Origin: Plantactinospora sp. BC1
Lineage (GTDB): Bacteria; Actinomycetota; Actinomycetes; Mycobacteriales; Micromonosporaceae
Length of the DNA stretch: 64,000 bases
Assembly: GCF_003030345.1 (NCBI RefSeq)
Contig: NZ_CP028158.1
Coordinates: 5,580,001 to 5,644,000 of the forward strand
Direction of reading: 5' to 3'
In this document: positions 7,680-13,965 of the stretch, in pieces
Layout: the number at the start of each line of letters is the position of its first letter
Position numbering within the stretch: position 1 is the stretch's first letter
The notes under the pieces: generated by a model
Told to the model about the DNA's origin: nothing
What the model saw: the letters and a program-made list of their open reading frames with translations, nothing else
Databases searched by the model: none
Program-made: the position numbers and the translations under genes

Positions 7680-7776
7680 TGCCGAGGGGAGGACTCGAAC
7701 CTCCACTGGAACCGTCACCTCTGATGAGTCTGACAAATCAGCCTCAGTCTCGGCGCACTGTTGCGCCACCCCCCGC
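7680..7776 (-). tRNA. Class II-like tRNA, isotype unresolved
   Basis: Acceptor GCGGGGG/CCTCGGC pairs at 6 of 7, the D arm contains GGCGCAACAGTGCGC, and the T arm GGAGG-TTCGAGT-CCTCC is perfect. The ~97-nt length and the middle section, which forms a long TGAG..CTCA hairpin, suggest a long variable arm (Leu- or Ser-like). I cannot place the anticodon with confidence. Confidence 0.5.
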
Positions 7777-7797
7777 TCCACGGGGGTGCCTGGGAGA

Positions 7798-8544
7798 CTA
7801 CCCGAACAGGTAGCCGAACACCTCGTCGCCGACCGTGCGGTCCTCGACCGTGGTGCTGTTCGCCTCCTCGCGGGCCACCTTCACCGCCTCCAGCAGCTTG
7901 TCGACCCGGCCGCGCAGCACCTTGACCCGCTCCGCCGGCAGGGCGCCGGAGAGCTTCACCGTGGTCCAGGTGCCAACCGGTACGTCCTCGGTGTAGACCT
8001 CGACCTGCGCCGGGTGCTTCTCGGTCGCCTCCGCCTTGACGTGGTTGCGGTGCACCTTGCGCATCTTCTGCGTCTGGCTCGGCGTACTCGCGTAGCAGCC
8101 GCGGTCCGGGTCGAACTCCCACCGCTCCGCCGCGTCCAGGGTGGCCAGCCCGTCGACGAAGGTACGCAGGTCGACGAGCTGCTTCTCCAGGAAGAGCAGG
8201 TAGGTGACCGGTGCCTGCCGGACCAGGGTCCGCCCGTCGACCACCACGTCGGCCTTGGCGGTGGCGTTGCCGGTGTCCTGGAGGAACTGGAGGTCGAAGA
8301 GCCGCCCCATGGTGCCGGCCACCTCGTCGAGGACCTCCTGGACGGTGTACTGCACCCGGGTCGACTCCGGCGGCAACTGCTCCCGGATGTCGTCGGCGAA
8401 CGGCTGGTAGGTGCGGGAGATGCCGGAGAGCGGCGGCGCCTTCTGGGTACGCCGGTGCGCGTCGGTGAGCTCCCGCTTGGCCTGGGGCTTGAAGCCCTGC
8501 ACCAGAGCGTTGATCTTGTGCAGTTCGGTGGGATTCGGCACCAT
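7798..8544 (-). CDS. Uncharacterised 248-aa protein inside the tRNA array (DUF7873-like)
   Basis: The protein is soluble, with no signal peptide or membrane segment. Recognisable blocks are GISRTYQPFADDIREQLPPE near residue 42, PVTYLLFLEKQLVDLRTFVDG in the middle, NHVKAEATEKHPAQVEVYTED, and a conserved end REEANSTTVEDRTVGDEVFGYLFG written here in two parts: REEANSTTVEDRT and VGDEVFGYLFG. I recall a widespread uncharacterised family with this layout (I believe DUF7873), but the name should be checked and no function is known to me. ATG 8544 follows AAGGATC. It sits on the tRNA strand between the unresolved tRNA at 7680 and tRNA-Pro. Confidence 0.7.
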   Translation of the reverse strand: MVPNPTELHKINALVQGFKPQAKRELTDAHRRTQKAPPLSGISRTYQPFADDIREQLPPESTRVQYTVQEVLDEVAGTMGRLFDLQFLQDTGNATAKADVVVDGRTLVRQAPVTYLLFLEKQLVDLRTFVDGLATLDAAERWEFDPDRGCYASTPSQTQKMRKVHRNHVKAEATEKHPAQVEVYTEDVPVGTWTTVKLSGALPAERVKVLRGRVDKLLEAVKVAREEANSTTVEDRTVGDEVFGYLFG

Positions 8545-8608
8545 GATCCTTCCGGTCTCGTCGGGCAGACGATAGTCGTCGTCGCCACGTACGGCGACCC
8601 TGTCGAAG

Positions 8609-8682
8609 TCGGGACGGCCGGATTCGAACCGACAACCTCCGCACCCCCAGTGCGGCGCGCTGCCAAGCTGCGCCACGTCCCG
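8609..8682 (-). tRNA. tRNA-Pro(GGG)
   Basis: Acceptor CGGGACG/CGTCCCG, anticodon loop CTGGGGG (GGG), T loop TTCGAAT and A73. It lies between the 248-aa protein gene and tRNA-Arg. Confidence 0.9.
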
Positions 8683-8688
8683 ATGTCG

Positions 8689-8761
8689 TACCCCTGGAAC
8701 GGTTCGAACGTTCGACCTCCCGGTTCGTAGCCGGGCGCTCTGTCCACTGAGCTACAGGGGC
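8689..8761 (-). tRNA. tRNA-Arg(ACG)
   Basis: Acceptor GCCCCTG/CAGGGGT, D stem GCTC/GAGC, anticodon stem CCCGG/CCGGG with loop CTACGAA (ACG), T stem GAACG/CGTTC. A34 would be read as inosine after deamination. Confidence 0.93.
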
Positions 8762-8767
8762 ATGAAG

Positions 8768-8853
8768 CGGAAGGAGAGGGATTCGAACCCCCGCCGGCGC
8801 TGAGCCGGTCCGCCTTAGCGGGGCGGTGCCATCGACCTCTCGGCCATCCTTCC
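8768..8853 (-). tRNA. tRNA-Ser(GCT) with C33
   Basis: This is a class II tRNA with a long variable arm (CCGG/CCGG), acceptor GGAAGGA/TCCTTCC and G73 as in Ser tRNAs. The anticodon stem CCGCC/GGCGG holds loop CCGCTAA, so the anticodon is GCT and position 33 is C. Confidence 0.85.
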
Positions 8854-8876
8854 GAACCGCGCCGAAGGCGCGTACG

Positions 8877-8949
8877 TACCCGGAGCAGGAGTCGAACCTG
8901 CAACACACCGGTTCTGAGCCGGCGGCCTCTTCCGTTGGGCTACCCGGGC
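8877..8949 (-). tRNA. tRNA with Leu anticodon (CAG) on a short-variable-arm body
   Basis: Acceptor GCCCGGG/TCCGGGT, anticodon stem GCCGG/CCGGT with loop CTCAGAA, T stem GCAGG/CCTGC. The anticodon CAG means Leu, but the variable loop is only 5 nt, whereas bacterial tRNA-Leu is normally class II. Confidence 0.8.
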
Positions 8950-8954
8950 CTGCG

Positions 8955-9023
8955 TGGAGTGACGCGGGATCGAACCGCGCACGCGAAGCTTGCAAGGCAA
9001 CGCTGTGCACCAGCACCCACCCC
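8955..9023 (-). tRNA. tRNA-Ala(TGC)-like, small D loop and weak anticodon stem
   Basis: The gene is only 69 nt. Acceptor GGGGTGG/TCACTCC has two wobble pairs. The D arm GCTG-GTGCA-CAGC has a 5-nt loop. The loop CTTGCAA gives TGC, but the stem GTTGC/GCTTC has two T-T mismatches. Probably divergent or decaying. Confidence 0.6.
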
Positions 9024-9027
9024 GAAG

Positions 9028-9103
9028 TGCCCTCGGCGCGACTCGAACGCGCACGATGACCAGGCTCTCGACCTGGCGCCTCTACCAATTGGGCCACGAG
9101 GGC
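9028..9103 (-). tRNA. tRNA with Leu anticodon (GAG), C33, short variable arm
   Basis: Acceptor GCCCTCG/CGAGGGC, anticodon stem CCAGG/CCTGG with loop TCGAGAG: GAG at 34-36 and C33. T stem GCGCG/CGCGC. The variable region is 7 nt, not the long arm of normal tRNA-Leu. Confidence 0.72.
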
Positions 9104-9274
9104 ATCGTGCTCCCGGAGGAGTATCTACGGGGAATGCGGTATCGCGATGGAAACATCAGGTGTCGTCTGCCAGTAGCGATATCTTATCGTCCACTTCGCA
9201 CCGTACCCCATCCCATCCCGCCCGCAGGGCCGTGCGGAAGCGGTGGCAGATAACACGTACCAGATCGCATTTCT

Positions 9275-9433
9275 TTATCTCCGCAATAGATCATTGCGGT
9301 CAAGCTTGATTGAGCGGTAGCTGCCGCCCCCACCGGCTAGGCCTAGGATCTTCGTCACCTGCTCCCCGGAGGCGGCGGCAGCGACTGCGGCCCGTAGATC
9401 CTCATCGCTCCACTTGCCGGGCTTGCCAGCCAT
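9275..9433 (-). pseudogene. N-terminal remnant of an HNH-type endonuclease
   Basis: This short ORF (52 residues) begins MAGKPGKWSDEDLRAAVAAA and continues to a GGGGSYRSIK segment before a stop. The W-x-DE-x-L-x-x-AV opening followed by a G-rich YR-S/T-K/R helix is the N-terminal DNA-binding part I know from actinobacterial and phage HNH endonucleases. Nothing resembling the catalytic C-terminal half follows in any frame up to 9104. It starts 10 bp from the tRNA-Gln gene and looks like a truncated copy of a homing-type enzyme. 9104-9274 holds no gene I can support. Confidence 0.5.
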
Positions 9434-9442
9434 TTCAACTCG

Positions 9443-9514
9443 CTCCCAGGTTAGGACTCGAACCTAAACAATGCGCTCCAGAGACGCATGTCCTACCTAT
9501 TAGACGACCTGGGA
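9443..9514 (-). tRNA. tRNA-Gln(CTG)
   Basis: Acceptor TCCCAGG/CCTGGGA, anticodon loop CTCTGGA (CTG), T stem TTAGG/CCTAA with loop TTCGAGT, and G73 as expected for Gln. Confidence 0.87.
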
Positions 9515-9550
9515 CTGACAGTCGGCGGGGGGAGAGTCCGCCGGCTGCCG

Positions 9551-9991
9551 TCAGCGCCGGGTCAGCGCGGCCCAACCGGGGACCGTCGCCGCCGACCGCA
9601 GCACCATGCCCGCCTCGGCGGGGGTGCGGTCTGCCTTGCGCTGGTTGCAGCCGTCGCAGCACGCGACGGTGTTGGTCCAGGTGTTCCGGCCACCACGGGA
9701 GCGGGGCAGGATGTGGTCGACGGTGCTCGCCGGAGCGCCGCAGTAGCCGCACCGGCGCCCGTCCCGGGCCAGCACACCCGGCCGGGACCAGGCCGGTCCC
9801 GAACTGAAGCGCCACCTGGTGACGACGTACCGGACGAGCCGGACCACCGTCGGGACCGGGTAGACCCCGATCAGCCGGTCGGGTACGGCCTCGTGCACCT
9901 CGGCGACCCGCCGGACCAGCATTCGTACGGCGTGCCGGAGACTGACCCGGTGGAGCGGGCCGAGGTCGGCATTGATGACCAGGACGTCCAC
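9551..9991 (-). CDS. HNH endonuclease
   Basis: This 146-residue protein has a complete zinc-stabilised HNH nuclease core in its C-terminal half: CGYCGAPASTVDHILPRSRG, then CCDGCNQRKADRTP. The catalytic His is in VDHILPRSRGG, and CxxC pairs provide the zinc site. The N-terminal ~65 residues (VLVINADLGPLHRVSLRHAVR) form the extra domain found in a common actinobacterial HNH subfamily. Its placement between tRNA-Gln and tRNA-Gly, on the tRNA strand, fits a homing-type passenger, though similar chromosomal HNH genes exist outside arrays. Confidence 0.9.
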   Translation of the reverse strand: MDVLVINADLGPLHRVSLRHAVRMLVRRVAEVHEAVPDRLIGVYPVPTVVRLVRYVVTRWRFSSGPAWSRPGVLARDGRRCGYCGAPASTVDHILPRSRGGRNTWTNTVACCDGCNQRKADRTPAEAGMVLRSAATVPGWAALTRR

Positions 9992-10067
9992 CGGATTCCT
10001 CCCTGTCTCTCGTCGATGTCGTGAAAAGTCTCTCGTCGTTGTCGCGGAACTCGCGTCGAACGTTCGG

Positions 10068-10140
10068 AGCGGCTACCGGGATTTGAACCCGGGACCTCCA
10101 CCATGGCAAGGTGGCGCGCTGCCAACTGCGCTACAGCCGC
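10068..10140 (-). tRNA. tRNA-Gly(GCC)
   Basis: Acceptor GCGGCTG/TAGCCGC, anticodon stem CCACC/GGTGG with loop TTGCCAT (GCC), T loop TTCAAAT, and discriminator U73, the usual Gly base. Confidence 0.92.
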
Positions 10141-10149
10141 GTGCGAAGA

Positions 10150-10223
10150 TGCTCCGGGTGCGATTCGAACGCACACTGTGCGCGGTTTGAGCGCGCTGCC
10201 TCCTGCCGTTGGGCTACCGGAGC
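10150..10223 (-). tRNA. tRNA with Leu anticodon (CAA) on a short-variable-arm body
   Basis: Acceptor GCTCCGG/CCGGAGC, anticodon stem GCGCG/CGCGC with loop CTCAAAC (CAA), T stem GTGCG/CGCAC. The variable loop is 5 nt, again unlike normal tRNA-Leu. It resembles the body of the CAG tRNA at 8877. Confidence 0.83.
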
Positions 10224-10268
10224 GGGCGGTCGGGGTCATGAGCATTCCCCGACGGATACTGTCGTGCG

Positions 10269-10341
10269 TAGACCGTGCCGGAATCGAACCGGCCTTCTCC
10301 AGATTGAGAGTCTGGCGAGATAACCACTACTCCAACGGTCC
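10269..10341 (-). tRNA. tRNA-Glu(CTC)
   Basis: Acceptor GGACCGT/ACGGTCT, anticodon stem CCAGA/TCTGG with loop CTCTCAA (CTC), T stem GCCGG/CCGGC. A73. Confidence 0.92.
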
Positions 10342-10379
10342 GGGTGGGGCGCGCTCGCCCCGAGGTGCACGCAAACTCG

Positions 10380-10452
10380 TCCGGGACCCGAGAATCGAAC
10401 TCGGTTTCTCCTGTACCCAAAACAGGCGGGTCAGCCGTCTCCCTCGCCCCGG
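10380..10452 (-). tRNA. tRNA-Pro(TGG)
   Basis: Acceptor CCGGGGC/GTCCCGG, 3-bp D stem GGG/CCC, anticodon stem CCTGT/ACAGG with loop TTTGGGT (TGG), T stem CCGAG/CTCGG. A73. Confidence 0.87.
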
Positions 10453-10457
10453 ATCCG

Positions 10458-10523
10458 CCCGGCCGGCGCGTTGCTACGGCGCCGGCCGGGCCCTATCTAT
10501 GCCATCCACTGTGGAGTTTTCAA
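10458..10523 (-). promoter_or_regulatory. Internal array promoter with adjoining hairpin
   Basis: On the minus strand TTGAAA (10518-10523) and TAGATA (10494-10499) are 18 bp apart. Immediately downstream, at 10458-10490, is a 12-bp hairpin (CCCGGCCGGCGC with GCGCCGGCCGGG, 9-nt loop). This could be a second promoter for the array below tRNA-Trp, with the hairpin at its 5' end. Confidence 0.4.
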
Positions 10524-10561
10524 CGTGGTACCGGTCCCGCCGGCCGAGGTCGGGGGAGAAG

Positions 10562-10634
10562 CAGGGGTGACAGGACTCGAACCTGCAACCTTCGGATTTG
10601 GAGGCCGCTGCGCTGCCAGTTGCGCCACACCCCT
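10562..10634 (-). tRNA. tRNA-Trp(CCA)
   Basis: Acceptor AGGGGTG/CACCCCT, anticodon loop CTCCAAA (CCA), T stem GCAGG/CCTGT, and G73 as in Trp tRNAs. The anticodon stem GCGGC/TCCGA pairs at only the three middle positions, so this copy may be impaired. It is the first tRNA downstream of the array promoter. Confidence 0.8.
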
Positions 10635-10716
10635 GTGTGGTGGAACCCGTGGGGTAAAAAGAAACGCCGCCCGGTCCCGGGTCTGGGAGGGCGGCGTGAA
10701 CGCGAGTGGAGTCGCG

Positions 10717-10845
10717 TTACGTCCGCCAGCCGCCCAGCTCGGCACATTCGCCGGCGCTCAGGTGGACGGGGCGCCCGAGCATGGCGTGACTCGACGAGGC
10801 GTACGGCAGTTGCCGCCACGCTCGCGTTGAGGTCTGCCACAACAT
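10717..10845 (-). CDS. Small ORF (42 aa) between array promoter and first tRNA
   Basis: The ORF starts at an ATG about 50 nt downstream of the predicted promoter and ends 82 nt before tRNA-Trp. It reads MLWQTSTRAWRQLPYASSSH and then AMLGRPVHLSAGECAELGG before WRT. Codon use is GC3-rich in most codons, and a weak AGGGAGC ribosome site precedes it. I do not recognise the family. Its position suggests a leader-type ORF, but it may also be spurious. Confidence 0.35.
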   Translation of the reverse strand: MLWQTSTRAWRQLPYASSSHAMLGRPVHLSAGECAELGGWRT

Positions 10846-10895
10846 CGGATGCTCCCTGTCGTTTCGTTGTCGGTTTGTCGACCGCTGTGTCAACT

Positions 10896-10924
10896 ACGGT
10901 AGGGGCCGCTCCCGTGCGGAGCAA
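10896..10924 (-). promoter_or_regulatory. Predicted promoter of the tRNA array
   Basis: On the minus strand a -35 TTGCTC (10919-10924) and a -10 TACCGT (10896-10901) are separated by exactly 17 bp. The predicted start is near 10888. All array tRNAs lie downstream on this strand with no comparable promoter before 10523. Confidence 0.5.
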
Positions 10925-11033
10925 CATCTTTTTCGGCTTCTTCCGCGTACCGTCGATTCGGCGGGCTGGAATAGCTGCTAGATGGCGTTGCCGGCACCGG
11001 TCGACAACGGTGCCGGCACGACCCACTCCGGAC

Positions 11034-11837
11034 TCAACGGACCCGTTCGACCAGCCGGGTCACCGCGGCGGCGACCGCCTCGGGGGCTTGCGCCTGCGGG
11101 AAGTGGCCCACGCCGGGGAGCATCACCACCTCGGCCCCGAGCTGTTCGCCGATCCACCGGGCCTCGGCCGCCGGGTCCTTCCAGTCCACGTCGGCGGCGC
11201 CCATCAGGACGACGGCCGGGGCGGACACCTCGGGCAGCCGCTGCCGGGCCGGCTCGTGCGAGGTGCGGGTGGTCCGCACGAAGGCCCGCCAGTGTCCGGG
11301 GCGGCGCAGGTTGTCCCGGACACGGGCGAGGTGCTCCCGGTACCCCTCGGGCTTGGTGCCGGGCACCCACTTGGGGTAGTAGCCGAGGAAGGCCGCCGGG
11401 CCCCAGGGCCGGACGAGCATGATCCGGAAGAGCAGGTTCAGCACGGCGGCGCCGGCGGGCTGCCGGACGAAGGGCCCGAGCAGGGCGAGTCCGCGTACCT
11501 TCGCCGGGGCGTCGGCGGCGGCGATCACGGCGGCTCCGGCGCCCATCGAGTTGCCGACCAGGTAGCCGGACCCGCCGAGTTCGTCGAGGAGCGCGAGCAG
11601 GTCGCTGGCGAGGGCGACGTCGTCGTACCGGGAGAAGCTGGCGTCGCTGTCGCCGTGCCCCCGGATGTCCAGCACGGCCACCCGGTAGCCCGCCTCGACC
11701 AGCCTCGGCGCGAGCAGCCGGTACGACTGGCGCAGCTCGCCCATCCCCGGCGAGCAGATCACCAGTGGGCCGTCGCCGTCCCAGAGTTCGTAGCCGAGGC
11801 GCCCCTCGGGGCGGCGGAGGTAGTGGATCTGTGTCAT
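11034..11837 (-). CDS. Alpha/beta-fold hydrolase
   Basis: This 267-residue protein has the complete alpha/beta-hydrolase pattern: nucleophile elbow GNSMGAG with Ser97, oxyanion region SPGMGELRQSYR, strand VLDIRGHGDSD, acid in MGAADVDWKDP and histidine in GVGHFPQ. No signal peptide is present, so it should be cytoplasmic. The substrate is not predictable. A promoter with its -10 box 7 nt before the ATG (11845-11873) suggests a leaderless monocistronic transcript. Confidence 0.9.
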   Translation of the reverse strand: MTQIHYLRRPEGRLGYELWDGDGPLVICSPGMGELRQSYRLLAPRLVEAGYRVAVLDIRGHGDSDASFSRYDDVALASDLLALLDELGGSGYLVGNSMGAGAAVIAAADAPAKVRGLALLGPFVRQPAGAAVLNLLFRIMLVRPWGPAAFLGYYPKWVPGTKPEGYREHLARVRDNLRRPGHWRAFVRTTRTSHEPARQRLPEVSAPAVVLMGAADVDWKDPAAEARWIGEQLGAEVVMLPGVGHFPQAQAPEAVAAAVTRLVERVR

Positions 11838-11844
11838 AGCCTAA

Positions 11845-11873
11845 AAGCTACACCCATTAGCCAATCGCGCCAA
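11845..11873 (-). promoter_or_regulatory. Leaderless promoter of the alpha/beta hydrolase
   Basis: On the minus strand TTGGCG (11868-11873), a 17-bp spacer and TAGCTT (11845-11850) lie 7 nt before the ATG at 11837, so the transcript should begin at the start codon. Confidence 0.6.
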
Positions 11874-12259
11874 GGGTCGACCCGTCCCCGGGTGGACCGA
11901 TTCGCCGCCCCGGCCGCGCCATCCCGGTGGCGACGGCCCTTCGGCATGCCGCCCCGAACACCGGGCCCCGAGGTGTATCGCCAGGTCAGGCGGGTGGAAG
12001 CGCCGTTTCGTCCCGGCCCGGCGATGGCTGGTGGCACCATGAGAGAGCAGTTGGTCTTTGCCGAGTCGCCTGAACCCTCGGGACCAACCCCGGCCGGGGT
12101 CGGCCCGTGCGGGCGGCGGTGCGGCACCCCTGAACACGCCTGTGGCGGTCATCTTCGCGACGGAAAGGGTGCCGTTGCCGCGAGGCCCAACCCTGGCGGC
12201 TCGCAACGCGCGCGTCGGTCGCGCGGGTCCGGTCCGACAGCCGTACGGGAGGAAAAGCC
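11874..12259. other. Intergenic region, no supported feature
   Basis: This 386-bp stretch lies between divergent genes. It ends with the GGGAGGAAAAG ribosome site of the next gene. I see no RNA gene, repeat or convincing promoter in the rest. Confidence 0.5.
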
Positions 12260-12691
12260 ATGGCAGACACCCGGGCCAGCACGAGTACCAGCGGCGACGG
12301 AGCCACCACACCCGAGCTGGTGCAGCGAGCCGCCGAGCAGATCTCCGGACTGCTCCGCGAGGAACTCGCCCTGGCCCAGCTGGAGATGTCGGAGAAGGGC
12401 AAGCGAGCGGGACTCGGCGCCGGACTGTTCGGTGGCGGCGGCGCTCTGGCCCTCTACGCCGGTGCCGCGCTGGTCGCCGCCGCCGTGGTGGCGTTGAGCT
12501 ACGTCATCCCGGCAGCGCTGGCCGCACTCGTCGTCGGCGTCGTCCTGGCCGCTATCGCGGGACTGCTCGCGCGGTCCGGCCGCAAACAGGTCCGCCGTGC
12601 GACGCCGGCGATGCCGAGATCGACGGTGGGAAGCCTGCGCGCCGATGCCGAAACGGTACGGAACGCGGCGAAGGATCGGGGACGGTCATGA
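12260..12691 (+). CDS. Phage-holin-like actinobacterial membrane protein (holin-X/DUF1469)
   Basis: This 143-residue protein has an N-terminal amphipathic helix (ELVQRAAEQISGLLREELAL) and two closely spaced membrane helices around residues 55-105, typical of the actinobacterial holin-X superfamily. Despite the name, these chromosomal proteins are not part of a prophage here: no lysin or phage gene is near. The ATG follows GGGAGGAAAAG. The stop overlaps the start of the next gene (ATGA), so the two are translationally coupled, a pairing common in actinomycetes. Function is unknown, probably envelope or stress related. Confidence 0.82.
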   Translation: MADTRASTSTSGDGATTPELVQRAAEQISGLLREELALAQLEMSEKGKRAGLGAGLFGGGGALALYAGAALVAAAVVALSYVIPAALAALVVGVVLAAIAGLLARSGRKQVRRATPAMPRSTVGSLRADAETVRNAAKDRGRS

Positions 12692-13242
12692 CGATGGGTG
12701 ACGGCGCCGGGGACGTGGACCGGACCCGTGCGGAGATCGACAGACGGCGTGCCGAACTCGGCGAAACGGTCCAGGCGTTGGCGGCCAAGACGGACGTACG
12801 GGCCCGGGGCAGCCAGAAGGCCGAAGAGACCACGAACCGGCTCCGGGAACGCTCGGCACAGGCCACCGGGACGGTACGCGAGAAGGTCGCGCATCTGCCG
12901 GACGTGGTCGGCCAGAAGGTGGAACAGGCGCAGCGGAGGGTGGGTCAGATGGCCGCGGATGTCGGCGAGCAGGGCGCCCGAGGCGCCGAAGTGATGGGCG
13001 CCTCGGTCAACCGGGCGGGTGGGATCGTCCGGCACAATCCGGTGCCGTTCGCCCTCGGTGGTGTCGCGGTGCTCGTCGGCGTGCTGACGGCGGGCCGGCG
13101 CATGGCGGCCGCCCGGGCCAGGCGCCGGCGCGGCTGGAACGCCGAACGGCTGCTGCGGATGGCCCGGCCGATGGCTCCGTGGTGGTCGGCGGCGACCAGA
13201 TCCGTGAAGCGGGTCTCCGGGTCCCGGCTCGTCCGTCGCTGA
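12688..13242 (+). CDS. DUF3618-domain membrane-anchored protein
   Basis: This 184-residue protein begins with the DUF3618 signature DVDRTRAEIDRRRAELGETV, followed by a long charged helical region and one membrane helix (PFALGGVAVLVGVLTAG, residues ~115-131). The C-terminus is strongly basic (RARRRRGWNAERLLRMARP). The ATG overlaps the upstream stop by 4 bp. The domain is usually found with holin-X-like neighbours, as here. No enzymatic motif is visible. Confidence 0.85.
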   Translation: MTMGDGAGDVDRTRAEIDRRRAELGETVQALAAKTDVRARGSQKAEETTNRLRERSAQATGTVREKVAHLPDVVGQKVEQAQRRVGQMAADVGEQGARGAEVMGASVNRAGGIVRHNPVPFALGGVAVLVGVLTAGRRMAAARARRRRGWNAERLLRMARPMAPWWSAATRSVKRVSGSRLVRR

Positions 13243-13269
13243 GCGGGTGCGCCGGGCAGCACGAGGTCC

Positions 13270-13288
13270 GGTAGCCGGTCCGGCTACC
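13270..13288. terminator. Bidirectional hairpin between convergent genes
   Basis: An 8-bp stem GGTAGCCG/CGGCTACC with a GTC loop lies between the DUF3618 gene and the convergent MBL-fold gene, overlapping the latter's stop codon. There is no T tract, so its terminator role is inferred from position. Confidence 0.5.
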
Positions 13289-13934
13289 AGCCCCGGGCCC
13301 GCCACTCCGGGATCGACGGGCGCTCCGCGCCGAGGGTCGAGTCCCGGCCGTGGCCGGGGTAGAACCAGGTGTCGTCCGGCAGGACGTCGAAGACCTTGGC
13401 CTCCAGGTCGTCCATGATCTGCGCGAACTCGTTCGGGTTGGTCGTCCTCCCCGGGCCGCCGGGAAAGAGCGAGTCCCCGGTGAACAGGTGCGTCCCGTCG
13501 GCGTCGTCCCGATAGAGCAGCGCGACGGAGCCCGGGGTGTGCCCGACGATGTGGATCACCTCGATTTCGCGGTCACCGACCCGGATCCGGTCGCCGTCGG
13601 TGAGCGGCTCGGAGGGGATCGGCAGCCCGTCCGCGTCGGCGGCGTGCACCAGCGAACGGGCGCCGGTGCTGGCCACCACCTCCTCCAGCGCCACCCAGTG
13701 GTCCATGTGCTGGTGCGTGGTCACCACGGCGGCCAGCCCGGCGTCGCCGACCAGTTCCAGCAGCCGGGGCGCCTCGTTGGCCGCGTCGATCAACACCTGC
13801 TCGCCGGTCGAGTTGCAGCGCAGCAGGTACGCGTTGTTGTCCATCGGGCCGACCGACAGCTTGCTGACGGTGAGCCCGGCCAGCTCGCGTACGTCGGGCG
13901 GACCGTCGGTGACGACGTCTCCGGTGTAGCTCAT
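13284..13934 (-). CDS. MBL-fold metallo-hydrolase (glyoxalase II-like)
   Basis: This 216-residue protein has a dinuclear metal site: THQHMDHW (HxHxDH), a later VGHTPGSVALLY histidine, GDSLFPGGPGRT with the bridging Asp, and the terminal GHG of YPGHGRD. Proteins of this type hydrolyse thioesters or related small molecules and occur next to uvrA in many actinobacteria. The next gene upstream is a mycothiol-dependent enzyme, so an S-acyl-mycothiol substrate is a reasonable inference but not proven. The ATG at 13934 gives MSYTGDVV. Confidence 0.9.
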   Translation of the reverse strand: MSYTGDVVTDGPPDVRELAGLTVSKLSVGPMDNNAYLLRCNSTGEQVLIDAANEAPRLLELVGDAGLAAVVTTHQHMDHWVALEEVVASTGARSLVHAADADGLPIPSEPLTDGDRIRVGDREIEVIHIVGHTPGSVALLYRDDADGTHLFTGDSLFPGGPGRTTNPNEFAQIMDDLEAKVFDVLPDDTWFYPGHGRDSTLGAERPSIPEWRARGW

Positions 13935-13965
13935 GTGACAGGGCCTCCGAGTCGGGGTCGGCGGA

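Noticed and set aside
7680-7776. Selenocysteine tRNA
   Set aside because: The length fits, but the acceptor/T-stem pattern and a TCA anticodon in a proper loop are not present.
12260-13242. Prophage signature from the holin-like protein
   Set aside because: No lysin, capsid, tail or integrase gene is nearby, and holin-X/DUF3618 pairs are ordinary actinobacterial chromosomal genes.
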